Numbered from the stretch's first letter, positions 8,088 through 16,589 are shown. The stretch is DNA of 64,000 bases from Granulicella pectinivorans (GCF_900114625.1 NZ_FOZL01000001.1:3286001-3350000); one strand, 5' to 3'. Program-made: numbers and translations. The notes: generated by a model from the sequence alone, not told the origin.

Positions 8088-9353
8088 ATGGTGCGTCTCA
8101 TGAAGTGGTCGTTGGGTTTGGTCCTGGGTCTTTTGCTCGCAGTATCGCAGCCGGCTCAGGCAGCTCGTCACCGCGCCGTCAAGGCCCACCCCGTCGCCAA
8201 ATCCGCCACCCGAACCACCGTGGCCCGAACCTCCACCCGCTCCCGTCGCGTCACCATCACCACCCGCGCCCGCGCCGCCGCTCCCGTCCGTGCGCGCCGC
8301 GTCCGTTACTACGGTGAGCGCTTCACCGCCAGCTCCTTCGCCGAAGGCCTCACCCAGGGCGATATCACCGAAGGCGAAGACCCCACCGTCCGCGCGGCCG
8401 CCATCGAAGCGCTCGGCAACATGAACGGCACCGCCGTGGCCATCGATCCCTCCAGCGGCCGCATCCTTGCCATGGTCAACCAGAAGCTCGCTCTCTCCCC
8501 CGGCGCCGAGCCCTGCTCCACCATCAAGCTCTCCGTGGCCCTCGCCGCCCTCTCCGAGGGGATCGTCCGTCGCGACACCCCCGTCTCCCTTGGCGGTGGC
8601 TACCACCTCAACCTCACCGAGGCCCTCGCCCACTCCAACAACCTCTACTTCGAAACCCTCGGCCGTTCCCTCGGCTTCGAGCGCGTCAAGCACTACGCCA
8701 ACCAGTTCGGCCTCGGCGAACTCGCCGGTTACAAGATCGAAGGCGAACAACTCGGCCGCTACCCCGATACCGAACTCCCCAAGGAGATGGGCGGCGTAGG
8801 CCGCATGTGTTCCTTCGGCGAAAGCGTCTCCATGACGCCCCTCCAGCTCGGAGCCCTCGTCTCGGCCATCGCCAACGGAGGCACCCTTTACTACCTCCAG
8901 CACCCCACCTCCAGGGACGAAGTCGTAAAGTTCGAGCCCAAGGTCAAGCGCATCCTCGACATCGCGCCCATCCTCCCCGAGATGCAGCCAGGCATGCAGG
9001 CCGTCGTCCAGTACGGCACCGCCCGCTCGCTCCGCGCCAACTTCCGTGCCTTCCCGGTCATGGGCAAAACCGGCACCTGCTCCAACAACGGTACTCGCTA
9101 CGGCTGGTTCGGCTCCTACGCCGACACCCCTACCGGCCGCATTGTCACCGTCATCTTCCTCGAAGGCGGACGCCCCACCTTCGGCCCCAAGGCCGCCGAG
9201 CTCACCGGACAGTTCTACCGCGCCTTGTCGGAGCGCGAGTACTTCACCCCTCGCACCCCCGGAACCGTCAACCCGCTCACCAATCCTTCGCCAGCCGCCC
9301 CAGCCGCCGAACCTGCTCCCGCGGCAGTCTCTCAAGTCTCAGGCGTCCAGTGA
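8088..9353 (+). CDS. secreted penicillin-binding transpeptidase domain protein
   Basis: A D,D-transpeptidase-type serine enzyme acting on periplasmic peptidoglycan. ATG 8088 has a perfect GGAGG eight bases upstream. The N-terminus is a signal peptide or anchor (LGLVLGLLLAVSQPAQA), followed by an Arg-rich stretch. All three active-site motifs are present: STIK (Ser144), SNN (Ser183) and KTGT (Lys327). At 421 residues there is no room for a glycosyltransferase domain and only a short N-terminal part, so it is a compact class B-like enzyme. Its place directly after ftsZ suggests a role in septal wall synthesis, an inference from context. Confidence 0.85.
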   Translation: MVRLMKWSLGLVLGLLLAVSQPAQAARHRAVKAHPVAKSATRTTVARTSTRSRRVTITTRARAAAPVRARRVRYYGERFTASSFAEGLTQGDITEGEDPTVRAAAIEALGNMNGTAVAIDPSSGRILAMVNQKLALSPGAEPCSTIKLSVALAALSEGIVRRDTPVSLGGGYHLNLTEALAHSNNLYFETLGRSLGFERVKHYANQFGLGELAGYKIEGEQLGRYPDTELPKEMGGVGRMCSFGESVSMTPLQLGALVSAIANGGTLYYLQHPTSRDEVVKFEPKVKRILDIAPILPEMQPGMQAVVQYGTARSLRANFRAFPVMGKTGTCSNNGTRYGWFGSYADTPTGRIVTVIFLEGGRPTFGPKAAELTGQFYRALSEREYFTPRTPGTVNPLTNPSPAAPAAEPAPAAVSQVSGVQ

Positions 9354-9379
9354 TAGAGTTTGTTTCGCCTCGACATCGA

Positions 9380-9450
9380 GGTACCCCAGGGCTTTAACCT
9401 CGGGCCTCACAAGACGCGAGTAAATCGGGCATCAGCCCTTGGGGTATACC
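9380..9450. repeat. imperfect long inverted repeat (REP/MITE-like intergenic element)
   Basis: GGTACCCCAGGGCT at 9380-9393 pairs with AGCCCTTGGGGTATACC at 9434-9450, with one extra base and a small bulge, around a 40-nt centre. It lies in the 363-bp gap between the transpeptidase and nnr. The look (CCCAGGGCT arms, about 70 bp) resembles intergenic repeat families of Acidobacteriaceae, which I infer from memory rather than from a second copy here. Confidence 0.45.
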
Positions 9451-9575
9451 CTCCTTCATCGACGAGGAATTCAAACGGAATGCGTCATGCACGCGAATCC
9501 GTTCCCGTTGCCTGGAATGATCCGTCTTTGAGCCCTTTGGTCCCTATAACCTTTGTTTTGAACGTGCCGCCCCGG

Positions 9576-9653
9576 CTACCCACCCCGCCGAAAATTCCTC
9601 GCCGCCACCGCCACCACCACAAACAAAATCCCAAACATCAAAATAGCCTTCAT
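9576..9653 (-). CDS. predicted 25-residue single-span membrane protein
   Basis: In the gap before nnr the minus strand reads ATG at 9653, GAGG eight bases upstream, then a peptide with one hydrophobic helix (ILMFGILFVVVAVAA, residues 3-17) and a basic tail RNFRRGG, ending in TAG at 9576. This is the architecture of small membrane proteins, with positive-inside topology. No homologue is recognised. The strong ribosome site, hydrophobicity and intergenic position support it; the shortness means chance cannot be excluded. Confidence 0.4.
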   Translation of the reverse strand: MKAILMFGILFVVVAVAARNFRRGG

Positions 9654-9716
9654 CCCGTTTTCCTCATCCCCGTCCCATCCTTCGATCATCATAGGGGTGA
9701 GAGGTATCCTTCCCCC

Positions 9717-11348
9717 ATGAACCTGGTGCTCACCGCCGCCGAGATGGCCGCGACCGACAAACGAACCGAGTCCGACTATGGCATACCGTTGCCGTCCCTC
9801 ATGGAGAACGCCGGAGCCGCTGTAGCGCGCTTCTGCCTCCTCCACTATCCCGCTGCCACACACGTCACCGTGCTGTGCGGGAAGGGCAACAACGGCGGGG
9901 ATGGCCTCGTCGCAGCCCGGCACCTGGCGCTAGCCGGCCGCATAGTCTCCGTCCTTCTCCTCGCAGCGGAAGAGAGCCTCAACGGCCCAGCGACTGAGGT
10001 TCTCAGGCAGCTCCGCGAGTGTAACTCCTCCCACGCGGTCCGCATTGCCTTCACCCCGGAAGAAGAGTCTCTTCTCGAAGAGGCACCCGCGCTCGAAGGT
10101 GCCGATCTCATCCTCGACGCCATCGTCGGCACCGGCTTCAAAGCCCCCCTCCGCGGTATCGCCACCATCCTGCGCGACCGCCTCCAGGACATGACAACCC
10201 CCATCGTAGCCGTCGATCTGCCCTCTGGCTGGGACGCCGATTCCACCGAACAGACCTTCGAGGGTGCCTTCCGCGCCGACGCCGTCGTCACCTTCACCGC
10301 ACCCAAGTTGGCTCACGTCTTCGGCCACCTGGCCTCCACGCAAACCTCCTCCTTCGGCCCTGTCGTCGTAACCGAAATCGGCTCCCCCGAAGAAGCCGTC
10401 CAGTCCGCCGCCAACCTCACCTGGGCCGGAGCCGCGAAATCCATCGCAGAAGCCCCCCGCGACGTGAACGCCAACAAAGGCAAGTACGGCCACATCCTCC
10501 TCGTGGGGGGCAGCTACGGCACCTTCGGTGCCCCGTCCATGAGCTCCCTCGCCGCCCTCCGCACCGGGGCCGGACTCGTCACCGCCGCCGTCCCCAAGAC
10601 CATCATGAATCAGGTAGGCCTCATTACGCCGGAGCTGATGGTCCGTGCCCTCGAGGAAGAATCCGGCGCAGCCTCCCTCGGAAACCTCGAACCCAAGCTC
10701 CTCGAAGCGCTCATGAAGGGGATCTCCGTCCTTGCGATCGGCCCTGGCCTCTCCACCCAGGGCGAAGCCTCCCAGTTCGCCCGCGACCTGATTGCCGGCA
10801 CCACGGTCCCCACCGTCATCGACGCCGACGCCCTTAACGCCTTCGCCGGCAAGACCGACCTCATCAAGCAGGCCGCCGCCGGAGGCAAACGCATCCTCGT
10901 TCTCACCCCGCACCCCGGCGAGATGGCCCGTTTGGCCGGCCTCACCGTCAAGCAGGTCGAGGCCGACCGCATCAGCCTTGCCCGCCGCTTCGCCACCGAA
11001 CACCACATCACCCTCGTCCTCAAGGGCTGGCGTACCCTCATCGCTCACCCCGACGGGCGCATCGCCGTCAACACCACCGGAAACCCCTCCATGGCCAAGG
11101 GCGGCAGCGGAGACATCCTCACCGGCATCGTAGCCGCCATGCTCGCCCAGTACCCGAACCATGTCGCCGAAGCCGTCGAGGCTGCCGTCTTGCTCCACGG
11201 TCTCGCCGGAGACTTCGCCGCCCGCGATATGGACGAGCACACCGTCCTGGCCACCGACACCGTCGCCCACCTCACCACCGCCTTCCGCTACCGCGTGAAG
11301 GACAAACAAGCCTTCACCTGGCTGGCAGGCCTTCAACAGGAAAGATAA
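9717..11348 (+). CDS. nnr: bifunctional NAD(P)H-hydrate epimerase / ADP-dependent NAD(P)H-hydrate dehydratase
   Basis: Nnr repairs hydrated NAD(P)H. The N-terminal YjeF_N domain (about residues 1-215) epimerises the R and S hydrates and shows VLCGKGNNGGDGLVAARHL and VDLPSGWDAD. The C-terminal carbohydrate-kinase-like dehydratase (about 240-535) shows LTPHPGEMARL and MAKGGSGDILTG, the nucleotide/active-site Asp region. 543 residues is the normal fused length. I start at ATG 9717, where the family begins (MNLVLTAAEM); the open frame further upstream is Pro/Arg-rich and not conserved. tsaE follows after 3 bp, a very common pairing. Confidence 0.95.
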   Translation: MNLVLTAAEMAATDKRTESDYGIPLPSLMENAGAAVARFCLLHYPAATHVTVLCGKGNNGGDGLVAARHLALAGRIVSVLLLAAEESLNGPATEVLRQLRECNSSHAVRIAFTPEEESLLEEAPALEGADLILDAIVGTGFKAPLRGIATILRDRLQDMTTPIVAVDLPSGWDADSTEQTFEGAFRADAVVTFTAPKLAHVFGHLASTQTSSFGPVVVTEIGSPEEAVQSAANLTWAGAAKSIAEAPRDVNANKGKYGHILLVGGSYGTFGAPSMSSLAALRTGAGLVTAAVPKTIMNQVGLITPELMVRALEEESGAASLGNLEPKLLEALMKGISVLAIGPGLSTQGEASQFARDLIAGTTVPTVIDADALNAFAGKTDLIKQAAAGGKRILVLTPHPGEMARLAGLTVKQVEADRISLARRFATEHHITLVLKGWRTLIAHPDGRIAVNTTGNPSMAKGGSGDILTGIVAAMLAQYPNHVAEAVEAAVLLHGLAGDFAARDMDEHTVLATDTVAHLTTAFRYRVKDKQAFTWLAGLQQER

Positions 11349-11351
11349 AAA

Positions 11352-11807
11352 ATGAAAGAGTGGACGCGCGAAAAGCGCCTCAAAACCCGTAGCGTCAACG
11401 GCACCCTCGGACTCGGCGAAATGGTCTCCGAGATTCTACGCAGTGCCGGCAAGCTCATCATCCTGCGCGGCGATCTCGGAGCAGGGAAGACCACCCTCGT
11501 CAAAGGCATCGCCGCCGCTCTAGGAGCCGCGACCGAGGAGGACGTCGTCAGCCCGACCTTCACCCTCGTCCATACCTTTCCCGGCCGGAAGGTTACCCTC
11601 TACCACCTCGACGTCTACCGACTGGAAACCGAGCGCGAACTGGCCACTCTCGGCATCGAGGAGATGGTTGAAGACCCCAACGCACTCGTGATCGTTGAGT
11701 GGGGCGAAAAGTTCCCCAGCCTGATGGAGGCCGCCGACGCCGAGGTCATCCTGACCCAGGGAGAGCTCGAAAACGAGCGCCTCCTCCACATCCGCTGGCG
11801 CGCCTGA
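11352..11807 (+). CDS. tsaE: tRNA N6-threonylcarbamoyladenosine biosynthesis ATPase TsaE
   Basis: TsaE is the ATPase partner of the TsaBD complex that makes t6A at position 37 of ANN-decoding tRNAs. The 151-residue protein shows the P-loop GDLGAGKTTLVKGI, the conserved SPTFTLVHTF (switch), HLDVYRL and the Walker B-like VIVEWGEKF. It is three bases downstream of nnr and co-transcribed with it, a linkage seen in many bacteria. Confidence 0.95.
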   Translation: MKEWTREKRLKTRSVNGTLGLGEMVSEILRSAGKLIILRGDLGAGKTTLVKGIAAALGAATEEDVVSPTFTLVHTFPGRKVTLYHLDVYRLETERELATLGIEEMVEDPNALVIVEWGEKFPSLMEAADAEVILTQGELENERLLHIRWRA

Positions 11808-12245
11808 ACCTGTTTCTTTTTCCGTTGGGATGAGGTTGGCGCATATGCGGCAAGTAAAAAAAGGGCGCAACAGCCCCTTGCCGTGGCTGTTGCCGTCGCC
11901 GTAGCTTTGTTGTTGCCGTTGGGATGAGAGTGGGGCTTCAGCCCCACGTCAACGGCAGGGGCAAGGAAGGGGCTTCGCCCCGGGCCGTTGATTTTGTCGT
12001 TGCCTCTGCCTGTGCGGTAATCGAAGCAAAGACATACCACTTTCTTCAAAACGAATTCTCCGCACATTTGGCCACAAAATCCATACATTTGCCCACGTTT
12101 TACCGTCCAAAAAACCTCTGGTGAAACATGGGGATTTTCGCATCGTCGAGCCGTAACTCCTTGAGAACGCCACGATACAGACAAGCAAAAGAATGCACCA
12201 AAACTGGCGTACTTTATACCACTTTCAAACCCGGAGGTCTGACCA
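11808..12245. repeat. gene-free gap with hairpins and short direct repeats
   Basis: No credible gene in 438 bp. CCGTTGGGATGAG occurs twice (11822-11834 and 11916-11928). Two compact GC hairpins follow: GTGGGGC-TTCA-GCCCCAC (11930-11947) and GGGGC-TTC-GCCCC (11969-11981). They lie between the tsaE stop and the convergent methyltransferase and could act as a bidirectional transcription stop or be members of a dispersed intergenic repeat. Confidence 0.5.
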
Positions 12246-12968
12246 CTAAGCCGCCTGGGTCCGCCCCACATACCGGTAGATGGCACATTCTTCATCCCCC
12301 GTCGATCCGTACTGCGCCTGCTGCGCAATCGCCGCCAAATCAGCAACATGGTCCTCCGGCGTCATCGCGACCGGCCCGAAAAAAAGCCGTTCAAACGCTG
12401 GATGCCCATCCAGCAGGGCCCTGCATTCGCAGTTGACATACAACAGATCCACCGTCCCGCGCCGCCGCGCGAACTGCGTCTCGATCCGCCGCATCAACTT
12501 CGCAAGTACCTTCGATTCAAAGGGATGGAAGAGAAACAGCAGACAGGGGCCATCCGGAAAATAAAACTCCGTCGCGTCCTGCTCGATCAGAGTCATGGGA
12601 GCCAGAAACTCCTGCGTTGCCACCCAATGCGAGATATTCTTCTGCGCCAGCGCCGCCAGCTCCGGATTCAGCTCAATCCCCAGCACCTCTTTGAAAGGAT
12701 ATTCGCTCGCGATCAAGAGCCCTCGCCCCTTGCCTGCGCCGATGTCGATAAACGTAACCTTTTCAATTGAATGCGACGGCCCCGAATCCAGCCAGCGCGC
12801 AATGAGCGAACGCAGAATCGAAGGCGCAACCCCGTAGTAGGCCGTGACCTCGTCATCGTGCGGATGCCCCGTCTTCAGGTTTTCCGCCGGGATGAGGCCA
12901 CTCGTCTCAACGCCATGCGCCTCGTCGAAAGGATGGACCGCCTCTGGAATCGACCTCTTCCGCGCCAC
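12246..12968 (-). CDS. class I SAM-dependent methyltransferase
   Basis: A 240-residue protein with the Rossmann SAM-binding motif TFIDIGAGKGRGLLIAS, the acidic end of strand 2 LGIELNPELA, and LIEQDATEF further on. The substrate is unknown. The chosen GTG start at 12968 lies one base after the stop of the DUF59 gene (12970), implying translational coupling; the longer frame to 13238 only overlaps that gene in another phase. HPFDEAHGVETSG at the N-terminus is a segment seen in uncharacterised bacterial methyltransferases of this type. Confidence 0.75.
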   Translation of the reverse strand: MARKRSIPEAVHPFDEAHGVETSGLIPAENLKTGHPHDDEVTAYYGVAPSILRSLIARWLDSGPSHSIEKVTFIDIGAGKGRGLLIASEYPFKEVLGIELNPELAALAQKNISHWVATQEFLAPMTLIEQDATEFYFPDGPCLLFLFHPFESKVLAKLMRRIETQFARRRGTVDLLYVNCECRALLDGHPAFERLFFGPVAMTPEDHVADLAAIAQQAQYGSTGDEECAIYRYVGRTQAA

Positions 12969-12969
12969 G

Positions 12970-13320
12970 TCAGTCCAACCCGAGCCGCGTCCGGCCCTCC
13001 GGACTGATCCGCTGGGGCGTCCATGCCGGTTGCCAGACCAATTCCACTTCCGTCTTGCTAATCGTAGGAAAAGCAAACAAACGATTCTCAATCTGGGCAA
13101 CGATCTGCGTGTGCGCGGGACAGCCCTTTGAGGTAAGGGTGAGCTGAATATCGACCCTCTGGCGCGGGGGAACCCCCGGAATGCCGGCTCCAGGTGCGTT
13201 TGGATCGTCCGTAACGGCCACTTGGTATACCAAACCAAGGTCTACAATGTTGCACGGAACTTCAGGGTCATAACAGTCGCGGAGCGCATCGCGAATTGCG
13301 GCTTCGTTCAGAGTACTCAT
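12970..13320 (-). CDS. metal-sulfur cluster assembly factor (MIP18/DUF59, SufT/PaaD-like)
   Basis: A 116-residue single-domain DUF59 protein. It shows the family core: DCYDPEVPCNIVDLGLVYQV and LTLTSKGCPAHTQI, with the conserved Cys of the GCP motif, and VELVWQPAWTPQRIS at the C-terminus. Members help mature Fe-S proteins (SufT) or belong to ring-hydroxylating complexes (PaaD); with no paa genes here, Fe-S maturation is more likely. The methyltransferase follows directly. It is the last chromosomal gene before the tRNA fragment. Confidence 0.85.
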   Translation of the reverse strand: MSTLNEAAIRDALRDCYDPEVPCNIVDLGLVYQVAVTDDPNAPGAGIPGVPPRQRVDIQLTLTSKGCPAHTQIVAQIENRLFAFPTISKTEVELVWQPAWTPQRISPEGRTRLGLD

Positions 13321-13400
13321 AAGTAATTTTATCTTGGAAGGGCAAAAGGCAGCGGGATAAATCTACTTGAAAGATTCCTCGTAAACCGCTGATTTTAGTT

Positions 13401-13445
13401 TGGTTGCGGGGGTAGGATTTGAACCTACGACCTTTGGGTTATGAG
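13401..13445 (-). other. 3' fragment of tRNA-Met(CAU): attachment-site scar of the integrated element
   Basis: On the minus strand the sequence runs through an anticodon-loop CTCATAA, a variable region, a T-arm GTAGGTTCAAATCCTAC, the acceptor strand CCCCCGCA and ACCA. The 5' half (acceptor 5' strand GCGGGGG, D-arm) is missing; what precedes it is unrelated. This is what remains when a tyrosine recombinase uses the 3' half of a tRNA gene as att. The 13-mer CGACCTTTGGGTT recurs at 13554-13566. The rest of 13321-13672 shows no gene. Confidence 0.75.
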
Positions 13446-13672
13446 TGACCCTTAACTTACGTATGTTGTTGATTTTACGGTACGAATGGCGACTCAAAGG
13501 TACGGCAAAGTACGCATCGGACAGCTTATTGGGAGTCAGTCGGGAGTTCGTTTCGACCTTTGGGTTCCGGGCCAACAGGTCGTGAAGACGCCCCGGAGCA
13601 CCGCACCATGACGGGCGAACGACTGTGCAAAGTGTCAGAAACTAGAGTATGATCCTGACAGAAGGTGACGTT

Positions 13673-14269
13673 ATGGAACGCCTTACAGAAGCCATTCTTG
13701 AGAGGACAAGCGCACTCCCCGAGGGAGCGCCGGTGAGCGCCAAAATGCTGCTGCATCTCGGCACACGCCCCGCTGTGGACCAGTCGCTCTCGCGCCTTGC
13801 GAGGCGCGGGAAGCTCCTGAGAGCCGGCCGGGGCATGTACATCTCTCCAGTGACGAGCCGGTTCGGAACTCATGCGCCTTCCGCCCATCGGTTGATCGCG
13901 GAGCTGTCCGCTCAACGCGGCGAAGACATTGTGCCGTCGGGCGCTGCGTCCGCGAACGCGCTTGGACTCACCACCCAGGTTCCCACTCAGATGATCTATT
14001 GGACATCGGGCCGGAGCCGCAAGCTGAATCTCGGAAAGCTGGCGATCGAACTCGTGCATGTCCCGTCCTGGCAACTCGCCTTCGCCAAGGAACGCGCCGG
14101 AGAGATCGTCCGCGCGCTGGCGTGGGCAGGCCCGGAGAGAGTCCATGCGGTTCTGAAGGAGATCGAGGGGAAGGTTCCCCGGACTGAGATTCGGAAGGTC
14201 GCGCAGCAGGTCTCCCGTTTTCCGAGCTGGATGGCGAGCGCCCTCAGCCGGAGCGCCGTCGATGCCTGA
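13673..14269 (+). CDS. DUF6088 / AbiEi-like antitoxin
   Basis: A 198-residue winged-helix protein: PVSAKMLLHLGTRPAVDQSL and RRGKLLRAGRGMYI match the N-terminal HTH of AbiEi/DUF6088 proteins, and NALGLTTQVPTQMIYWTSG and LELVHVPSW-like segments match the rest. In AbiE systems this protein represses the operon and antagonises the AbiEii toxin. ATG 13673 has GAAGG seven bases upstream; ATG 13649 is an in-frame alternative with no ribosome site. It overlaps the next gene by 8 bp. Confidence 0.8.
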   Translation: MERLTEAILERTSALPEGAPVSAKMLLHLGTRPAVDQSLSRLARRGKLLRAGRGMYISPVTSRFGTHAPSAHRLIAELSAQRGEDIVPSGAASANALGLTTQVPTQMIYWTSGRSRKLNLGKLAIELVHVPSWQLAFAKERAGEIVRALAWAGPERVHAVLKEIEGKVPRTEIRKVAQQVSRFPSWMASALSRSAVDA

Positions 14270-15284
14270 TAGCTATTTCCAACTGAGCAGGCAGAACCAG
14301 GCCAGCGCCCTTGCTGCGGGTTCGGATTTCTCCGGTCGTGCGCCTCACTTGTTGGAGAAGGACATCTGGGTCGTCTGGGCGCTTGCGACTCTCTTTCGAT
14401 CCGACTTGGGAGCGCACCTCGTCTTCAAAGGCGGCACGGCTCTGTCGAAGGCACACAAGGTCATCACCCGCTTTTCGGAAGACGTTGACCTCACCTACGA
14501 CATCCGCGCTCTCGCCCCTGAGCTGGTTCGCGGTTCCGCGGGCGGCATCGACGCGATTCCGCCGAGCCGCAGCCAGGAGAAGAAATGGTCCGACGAGATC
14601 CGTCGCGAACTCCTTCCCGCATGGATTCGGAACCAGGCTCACCCCATCATTCAGGCCGGCTTGGAACGTTTGGAGAATGTATCCAGCCGCATCACTGAGG
14701 ATTGCATCTTCATCGACTACCAGCCGGTGGCACCGGCGTCAGGCTACGCACTCCCGACTGTGAAACTGGAGTTTGGCGCGCGGTGCAGCGGAGAGCCAAG
14801 TACGATCATTCCCGTTCGCTGCGATATGGAGGGGCTGGTATCCGGGGTCGAGTTTCCAAACGCCGACCCTCGCGTCATGAATCTGACCCGCATCTTCTGG
14901 GAGAAGGCGACTGCCGCCCATGTGTATTGCGTCCAGGGCGAAAAGGGTCTTAGCAATCGGTTTTCGCGGCACTTCCACGATCTGGTTCGTATCGAAGAGA
15001 CCGGACATCTTGCCGAAGCTCTCGCGACCCAAGATGTCGCCGAAGCCGTTGCCATTCACAAAAACGCTTTCTTCGTTGAGAAGGACGCCAACGGGAACCG
15101 GATCGACTATCTGGAGGCCGTCCACGCAGGCCTGATACTGGTGCCCAGCGGAAGCGGATACGATGCCCTTCGCACGGACTATCTGCACATGCTCGAAGAC
15201 GGGCTATTGGCCGGCAATGCGGAGACGTTTGACGATCTGATGACACGGTGTTCGGGAATCCAAGCGCAGCTCAAGCACCGCTGA
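14262..15284 (+). CDS. AbiEii-type nucleotidyltransferase toxin (DUF1814)
   Basis: A 340-residue protein with the polymerase-beta-like nucleotidyltransferase motifs of AbiEii/MenT toxins: VFKGGTALSKAH (about 55-66) and RFSEDVDLTYD (about 70-80), plus KLEFGARCSGEPS in the central region. AbiEii toxins transfer nucleotides (CTP to tRNA in MenT3) and stop growth; several systems give phage resistance. The start overlaps the antitoxin stop by 8 bp, so the two are translationally coupled. Its position just inside the tRNA scar fits an element-stabilisation or defence role. Confidence 0.85.
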   Translation: MPDSYFQLSRQNQASALAAGSDFSGRAPHLLEKDIWVVWALATLFRSDLGAHLVFKGGTALSKAHKVITRFSEDVDLTYDIRALAPELVRGSAGGIDAIPPSRSQEKKWSDEIRRELLPAWIRNQAHPIIQAGLERLENVSSRITEDCIFIDYQPVAPASGYALPTVKLEFGARCSGEPSTIIPVRCDMEGLVSGVEFPNADPRVMNLTRIFWEKATAAHVYCVQGEKGLSNRFSRHFHDLVRIEETGHLAEALATQDVAEAVAIHKNAFFVEKDANGNRIDYLEAVHAGLILVPSGSGYDALRTDYLHMLEDGLLAGNAETFDDLMTRCSGIQAQLKHR

Positions 15285-15335
15285 CGGTTACTTCAGTCGG
15301 CGTTTTCGTATTGGTAGAGATTTCCGGGGGGTAGG

Positions 15336-16478
15336 TCAAGTTCCCGACTTCTTCAAGCGATAGATAGAGTAGGGTCGGTGTTCAGCAAGCTTTGATTCAG
15401 TCGGGGGTCTTACGAGCTCATCTAGGTAAGACGGGATTGAGCTATCGGTGAAGTAGACATCCCCGTTGGCACCAACGACGATTCCGTCTGGCCAAACGAT
15501 GTCCTTTGAGCCTCCGAGCTTCGATAACTCATGAGTGGCCGGATTGAACGCCATGATCGATCCGTGTTCCACGTCGGTCATGAGGACGCGCCCGTCGTGG
15601 TCGATCGTAATGCCATCACTCATTGGCTTTTGCCCAACATCTTCAATGTTCTGATTGAAAGATGCGGTTGTCGTTGCCGGGTTCAACACGACGGACATCG
15701 GCACGCGACAAAGCCGGGAGTTGGTCATCGAAGCAATGTAGAGCCACTTCTGATCGTCGCTGATCTCAATGCCGTCGATCCCGACGGCGAAGCTAAGAAG
15801 TCCCCCAAGCAATCGGTCGGGGCCATAGGGCGTTTGAATGATCCAGTCCTCGGGCCTCATGCACGGATGATCCGATTGGATCGAAGTAAACGTATGGTTC
15901 AAGACGGAGTAGACGACGAGACTTGAAGGGGTGAAACTGAAGAGCCCAGGATTGGGCAGAACCACGTATTTGCCATCGGACGTGACTCGGATGTCTTCCG
16001 CAAACTTCGCTTGTCCTTCAGGAAACTCAAAGAACTCCAATCGCTTCTTGGTGTCCAAAGCGAACGCCGAGACGAGCGTGTGTTTGAAGTCAAGACTCGC
16101 CGGTTCGATAAACCAGATTCGATTTTGCTTATCGATCGTCATTCCAAACGTGCCTTGAAAGTCCTTCTGTGCCTCGAGCGAGGGGAAAGGCTCCGCTTTG
16201 CCGTTGGACCACTTAAAGACGGTTGCCGGCGAAAAACGATCTGCTTTTGCGTTCGGATGGTAGTTGAAATAGACATCGCCATTCGCCGCAACGGCGAGGT
16301 TTCCGGGCGGATAGTCCAGTTGAATCAGCTTTTCCAGGACAAACGACTCTGTTGGTAGATTGGCTCCAAGATCTGGGTAATTTTTCCCGCTTCCATACTT
16401 GAACTTAATAACGACCAGAAACACAAGTAAGGCCGAGATTACGAATGCCACGCTCTTTAGAACGACCGATCTTTTCAT
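15336..16478 (-). CDS. MRJP/yellow-like (SMP-30-type) beta-propeller protein, membrane-anchored
   Basis: A 380-residue protein with an N-terminal membrane anchor or signal (VAFVISALLVFLVVI) and a periplasmic propeller. Repeated DG-x-VYF-like blades are visible (NLAVAANGDVYFNYHP, DGITIDHDGRVLMTDVEHG, DGIVVGANGDVYFTDSS), and SRLCRVPMSVV is typical of bacterial relatives of major royal jelly/yellow proteins, often labelled L-dopachrome tautomerase-related. No enzymatic activity can be assigned. AGAGGA five bases before the ATG supports the start. It lies downstream of the SDR gene and is probably under the same TetR control. Confidence 0.75.
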   Translation of the reverse strand: MKRSVVLKSVAFVISALLVFLVVIKFKYGSGKNYPDLGANLPTESFVLEKLIQLDYPPGNLAVAANGDVYFNYHPNAKADRFSPATVFKWSNGKAEPFPSLEAQKDFQGTFGMTIDKQNRIWFIEPASLDFKHTLVSAFALDTKKRLEFFEFPEGQAKFAEDIRVTSDGKYVVLPNPGLFSFTPSSLVVYSVLNHTFTSIQSDHPCMRPEDWIIQTPYGPDRLLGGLLSFAVGIDGIEISDDQKWLYIASMTNSRLCRVPMSVVLNPATTTASFNQNIEDVGQKPMSDGITIDHDGRVLMTDVEHGSIMAFNPATHELSKLGGSKDIVWPDGIVVGANGDVYFTDSSIPSYLDELVRPPTESKLAEHRPYSIYRLKKSGT

Positions 16479-16589
16479 GACGATCCTCTCTGCTACGCAG
16501 ACTTTTCTTCAAAATAGAGCTGACCCACAAGGTCATCAGAGCTGTCCGAAAAAGGGCACCCGTGTCACCTCATGGTGTGGATCGCAAAT

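Noticed and set aside
7998..9335. 445-codon minus-strand frame rich in Gly/Glu opposite the transpeptidase
   Set aside because: The plus strand has a signal peptide and all penicillin-binding motifs; the antisense frame is a third-position GC shadow.
11615..12349. Long minus-strand frame opposite tsaE
   Set aside because: Antisense to a certain gene and crossing a hairpin-rich gap; composition is a shadow of GC-rich coding sequence.
13401..13445. Complete tRNA gene
   Set aside because: The acceptor 5' strand and D-arm are missing; only the anticodon-loop-to-CCA part is there.
13363..13575. Minus-strand open frame with NPKVVGSNPTPATK
   Set aside because: This peptide is a well-known artefact of translating the 3' end of a tRNA; the bases are the tRNA-Met fragment.
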